Assembly (NCBI RefSeq): GCF_010726245.1
Contig: NZ_AP022561.1
Span: 2,914,001 to 2,978,000, forward strand
Reading direction: 5' to 3'
Source of the DNA: Mycolicibacterium aichiense
GTDB taxonomy: Bacteria; Actinomycetota; Actinomycetes; Mycobacteriales; Mycobacteriaceae
DNA: 64,000 bases
Below the pieces are notes generated by a model. That model made no database searches and was not told where the DNA came from. It saw only the letters and a list, made by a program, of their open reading frames with translations. The position numbers and the translations under genes are program-made. The first letter of the stretch is position 1; each line of letters starts with the position of its first letter. Shown here piece after piece: positions 61,051-64,000 of this stretch.

Positions 61051-61692
61051 ATGGATGATGCGGAGGCCAGGCGCCTCATTCAGCGTCTGCGTCAGCACGC
61101 GGGCAGAACCTATGCCGCGGAAGCGGGAATCACCTTGCGGGACACGCCGATGCCGCTGTTCCAGCTGTTGGTGCTGTGCATGCTGGCCAGTAAACCGATT
61201 GATGCCGGGATCGCTATGCAGGCCGCGCGGGAGCTGTTCCGGGCCGGACTGCGCACACCGCGCGCGGTGATGGCGGCCAACCGGCAGACCATGATCGACG
61301 CGTTCGCCCGGGCCAACTACGTGCGCTACGACGAGAGTTCCGCGTCACGGTTGACCGAACTCGCGACCAGGGTCAACGACGACTACCGCAACGACCTGCG
61401 CACGCTGGCCCGCATCACCAAACCCGAAGTGAAGAACGCCAAGCAGGCGCTCAAGCAGTTCACCGGAATCGGGGACACCGGATCGGACATCTTCCTGCGG
61501 GAGGTCCAGGACGTCTGGCCGTGGGTGCGGCCCTTCTTCGACAAACGCTCACTGGACAGCGCCGAGCAACTCGGTCTCCCCCGCGACCCCGACAAGCTGG
61601 CCGCCCTCACCGGCCGTGCGATCGCGCCGCTTGCCGCGGGGCTGGTGCGGGTCTCCCTCGACGACGACGTGCGGCAGCGCATCGCCGGCTGA
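61051..61692 (+). CDS. HhH-domain endonuclease III-like protein without the Fe-S cluster
   Basis: A 213-residue helix-hairpin-helix DNA-glycosylase-fold protein. Seen: PLFQLLVLCMLASKPIDAGIAMQAARELF and the hairpin FTGIGDTGSDIFLREV, which corresponds to the HhH of endonuclease III. The C-terminal four-Cys iron-sulfur loop is missing, and the Lys of the classical KTAD/LPGVG region is not evident. It may be a non-catalytic or altered DNA-binding member. It is followed 3 bp later by the DUF72 gene. Confidence 0.75.
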   Translation: MDDAEARRLIQRLRQHAGRTYAAEAGITLRDTPMPLFQLLVLCMLASKPIDAGIAMQAARELFRAGLRTPRAVMAANRQTMIDAFARANYVRYDESSASRLTELATRVNDDYRNDLRTLARITKPEVKNAKQALKQFTGIGDTGSDIFLREVQDVWPWVRPFFDKRSLDSAEQLGLPRDPDKLAALTGRAIAPLAAGLVRVSLDDDVRQRIAG

Positions 61693-61695
61693 CCC

Positions 61696-62424
61696 GTGAC
61701 CGTCCGGATCGGCACCTCCGGGTGGTCCTACGACCACTGGGAATCGGTGCTGTACCGCCCGGGACTTCCGGCGGCCAAGCGGCTCGCCCGCTACGCCGAG
61801 GTGTTCGATACCGTCGAACTCAACGCCAGCTTCTACCGCTGGCCCAAGGACGCCACCTTCGCAGGCTGGCACACCCGGTTGCCCGACGGATTCACCATGA
61901 CGGTCAAGACGCACCGCGGCCTGAGTCACTACCGGCGACTCAACAACCCCGAACCCTGGATCGACCGGCTGGAGCGCTGCCAGCGGGCGCTCGGTGACAC
62001 ACGGGAGGCGGTGCTGGTCCAACTGCATCCCGACCTCGAACGCGACGACGCCCGTCTGGCCCACTTCCTGTCGCTGATCCCCGACTGGATTCGGGTGGCC
62101 CTCGAGATGCGTCACCCGTCGTGGGACGACCCGCGTGTCTACGAGCTCCTGGAGCGCCACCACGCCGCCTACGTGGTGATCAGCGGACCCGGTATGCCTT
62201 GCGTGCTGCGCGCCACGACCGATCTGGTCTACGTGCGCATGCACGGCCCCGACAGCGCGCCCATCTATGCCGGGGACTACACCGAGGCCGACCTGAATTG
62301 GTGGGCCGACCGGATTCGGGAATGGCAGGACCAGCACCGGCGGGTGCTGGTCTATTTCAACAACGACGGGCAGGGTCACGCCGTCTGGAACGCGCTGCGG
62401 CTGCGGGAACTACTCGGCGGGTGA
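61696..62424 (+). CDS. DUF72 family protein
   Basis: A 242-residue TIM-barrel protein with the DUF72 signatures IGTSGWSYDHWESVLY, FDTVELNASFYRWP, LVQLHP, YVRMHG and FNNDGQGHAVWNA. The family (YecE-like) is widely conserved and lacks a known activity. It starts 3 bp after the HhH gene, so the two form an operon, which is consistent with reports placing DUF72 near DNA-repair genes. It overlaps the convergent membrane-protein gene by 15 bp. Confidence 0.88.
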   Translation: MTVRIGTSGWSYDHWESVLYRPGLPAAKRLARYAEVFDTVELNASFYRWPKDATFAGWHTRLPDGFTMTVKTHRGLSHYRRLNNPEPWIDRLERCQRALGDTREAVLVQLHPDLERDDARLAHFLSLIPDWIRVALEMRHPSWDDPRVYELLERHHAAYVVISGPGMPCVLRATTDLVYVRMHGPDSAPIYAGDYTEADLNWWADRIREWQDQHRRVLVYFNNDGQGHAVWNALRLRELLGG

Positions 62425-63153
62425 TTCGAGCAGTCTTTGTCGCGCCGTGGCGAATTCGGTGTCGGTAAGGTCGCCGCGGTCGCGCATGGTCTTCAACGTC
62501 TGCAGCCGCTCGGCCAGTTCGGGCGGCAGGTCGTCCGGTTGCGGCGCAGCCCGCACGATTGGCTCGTCCGCGATGAGTTCGATGAGCTGCGGGCGGGCCG
62601 GATCGATCCGCACCGCCACCCGGTCGTCGGCCTCGGGCAACTCACCCAAGGTGAAGGTCGCCGCCACTTGGGCCTCGTAAGGTGTTGCGCCGTCGAAGCG
62701 TTCGACGCGCAGCCGCAACACGCGGCGGCAGGCATCCTTGTTGACCACCACGTTGAACGTCGGCCTGATGACCTCCAGCACGACACCGGCGGCGGCCACC
62801 CCGGCGCTGCGCAGCTGATCGACCCGAGACACCGCGACAACCAGCCACGCCGCATAGCCGATGACGACCACGCTCCACAGCACCAGCCACCACACCGAGA
62901 GCGGGGTCGTCCAGTCGGCAGCCCATGGCACCGTCGAGGCGATCACCCAGCCGAGCAACGCCGGACGCGGCGACCGGCGTGAAATCGCCAGGAACACAAC
63001 GAACTGCGCGACGTAACCGCCGAGCCAGACACCGAGCACCCAGCCTTTGGCCGAGGTGGCGCCGGCGTGGTCGAGCATCCGGGTGGCGACCAGCGCCGGG
63101 GCGGCGATCAGCACCCACCACAGTGCCGACAGTGTCGCTATGGTCCGCCACAT
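62410..63153 (-). CDS. Membrane protein with C-terminal SHOCT-like domain
   Basis: A 247-residue protein from ATG 63153 with four predicted transmembrane segments (about residues 4-24, 36-56, 62-80 and 84-106). A cytoplasmic beta-rich domain follows, with a C-terminal SHOCT motif (LQTLKTMRDRGDLTDTEFATARQRLLES). SHOCT modules mediate oligomerisation or binding. No function is known. It overlaps the convergent DUF72 gene by 15 bp. Confidence 0.72.
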   Translation of the reverse strand: MWRTIATLSALWWVLIAAPALVATRMLDHAGATSAKGWVLGVWLGGYVAQFVVFLAISRRSPRPALLGWVIASTVPWAADWTTPLSVWWLVLWSVVVIGYAAWLVVAVSRVDQLRSAGVAAAGVVLEVIRPTFNVVVNKDACRRVLRLRVERFDGATPYEAQVAATFTLGELPEADDRVAVRIDPARPQLIELIADEPIVRAAPQPDDLPPELAERLQTLKTMRDRGDLTDTEFATARQRLLESPAE

Positions 63154-63175
63154 CACCGGGCCACGGTATACCGCG

Positions 63176-64000
63176 TCACACCCGCACCACGTCGCAGGCA
63201 GCTGCCAGCACGGTGACCAGCCCGGAGGATCCGTCGACCCGGACCCGCATGCCGGTACCCAACCCGGCCGCGACCCCGGCGATGAACGGCACACCGAACT
63301 CAGCGGCGAACACGCTCACATCACCCAGCGTGGCACCGCCGTCGGTGAGCACTGCGCCGGGTGTGCCCAGCAGCTCGACCGCGTCGATGTCGGCGCCCGC
63401 GACAACGGCGATGTCCGCGGCTCCCAACCCGAAGTCGGCGGCGGAATCGACCACCCGGACCGTGCCTTCCACCGCGCCGGGGAACAGTCCGGTTCCGTGC
63501 AACTCGTCGCCGACCTGTGCGAGATTCGTCGCGGGGACCGGCGTCCAGGACCCGTCGATGACGGTGGGCAGTCGCACAGCCTGCAACCGCTCACGCTCGG
63601 CGATGCGACGTTTGATACGCAGCCGGGTGTCGGCGGGTAAGGCCAGTGCTTCGTCGACGGTCAGCTCGAAGACGTCGTCGAGCACCGCGATCTTGTCCGC
63701 CGCCACCAGCCTGCGGCCCAATTCCCGTACCGCAAGCCGAAGTTGGTGGGTGTACCGCAGGGTGGTGTCATAGGCCAGCACTCGGCAGGCCTGCGCGGCG
63801 GGCACCGTCGCGTGGTCGTCGGCTCCTGAGCCGTGCAGCCGAGCGGCCGCCGCCAGCAGTGCGTCAGGACGATCACCGAGGACGGGCGTCGCGAGCTCCG
63901 CGGCCCCCGGCCCGCGGTGCCCGAGATGAGCCAGCGCCGAGGCGAACGCACTGGCCAACATCGGCGCGCCGGTGCGGGTGGCCGCCATATCGCCGGCCTC
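63176..64000 (-). CDS. C-terminal part of a PEP-utilising-enzyme/PEP-synthase relative (partial at window edge)
   Basis: The frame stays open to base 64000, so the 5' part is beyond the window. The visible ~275 residues include [15 protein letters not shown], and LLGTPGAVLTDGGATLGDVSVFAAEFGVPFIAGVAAG, which resembles the mobile domain of PEP synthases and dikinases. In that domain the phosphorylatable His is normally in a GG-x-TSHAA context; here the segment reads ATLGDVS, with Asp in place of His. The protein may therefore be catalytically dead or specialised. It is 22 bp upstream of the SHOCT gene. Confidence 0.7.
   Translation of the reverse strand, partial: EAGDMAATRTGAPMLASAFASALAHLGHRGPGAAELATPVLGDRPDALLAAAARLHGSGADDHATVPAAQACRVLAYDTTLRYTHQLRLAVRELGRRLVAADKIAVLDDVFELTVDEALALPADTRLRIKRRIAERERLQAVRLPTVIDGSWTPVPATNLAQVGDELHGTGLFPGAVEGTVRVVDSAADFGLGAADIAVVAGADIDAVELLGTPGAVLTDGGATLGDVSVFAAEFGVPFIAGVAAGLGTGMRVRVDGSSGLVTVLAAACDVVRV

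Overview
The window is high-GC DNA (start codons ATG, GTG and TTG) from a mycobacterium, most likely a fast-growing, environmental Mycolicibacterium-type species. Marker genes include an antigen 85C-type mycolyltransferase (fbpC), a PcaA-like cyclopropane mycolic acid synthase, LdtA, PepA, P450s of the CYP124, CYP125 and CYP140 families, F420-dependent LLM oxidoreductases, a REP13E12/DUF222-HNH gene, and KstR, DosR, IdeR and LexA type operators. A Lon protease, absent from M. tuberculosis but present in fast growers, supports this. Much of the 20-56 kb stretch follows, in inverted orientation and interrupted by extra genes, the M. tuberculosis Rv1873-Rv1885c neighbourhood: chorismate mutase, cyp140, the Rv1879-like amidohydrolase, glnA3, bfrA, and the Rv1875, Rv1874 and Rv1873 families.

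Layout. 0-14 kb: lipid and steroid-type oxidation genes (FabG3-like SDR, amine-dehydrogenase-like reductase, nitronate-monooxygenase-family flavoprotein, a second SDR with a TetR regulator, a P450-ferredoxin pair, a CYP125 paralogue) with three perfect KstR-type operators, plus a STAS/GAF-ANTAR signalling pair. 13-19 kb: a FadR-type regulator with a membrane fatty-acid-hydroxylase-like enzyme, LdtA, a DUF7159 protein, a DosR-box-driven fdxA and a PcaA-like methyltransferase. 19-34 kb: secreted protease PepA and chorismate mutase, DUF4331, LLM oxidoreductase, polysaccharide deacetylase, two SRPBCC proteins, a threonine-synthase-like/DUF1275 pair, cyp124, cyp140, a PimC-like mannosyltransferase and a dienelactone-hydrolase lipoprotein. 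34-43 kb: an N-acyl-D-amino-acid deacylase/SnoaL-like operon from an apparent leaderless promoter, an AhpD-like/GlnA3/amidohydrolase operon facing an FkbM methyltransferase across a fourth KstR-type site, and bfrA/bfd flanking an iron box. 43-51 kb: enoyl-CoA hydratase, a LexA-boxed DUF222-HNH gene, a PNPOx/EthD/thioesterase operon, an NCS2-like permease and a large exported protein. 51-64 kb: cupin, TPR protein, rhomboid-like protein, deaminase, GH13 enzyme, fbpC, lon behind a HAIR-like element, then smaller genes and the 3' part of a PEP-utilising-enzyme relative.

Two themes stand out. First, stress and nutrient circuits can be read directly from the DNA: four KstR-type operators (sterol catabolism), one strong and one weak DosR box (hypoxia), one IdeR-type box (iron), one near-perfect SOS box and one HspR-like box. 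Second, the exported protein at 49060-50952 carries two copies of a ~105-residue module and a C-terminal region whose strand pattern resembles the membrane-inserting module of aerolysin/ETX-MTX2 toxins. It is the best candidate here for an undescribed system.

Functional names come from recognised sequence motifs and remembered family sequences; no database search was run. Start sites were chosen from ribosome-binding sites, signal peptides or family lengths, and are flagged where uncertain. I saw no tRNA, rRNA, CRISPR array, insertion sequence or prophage.
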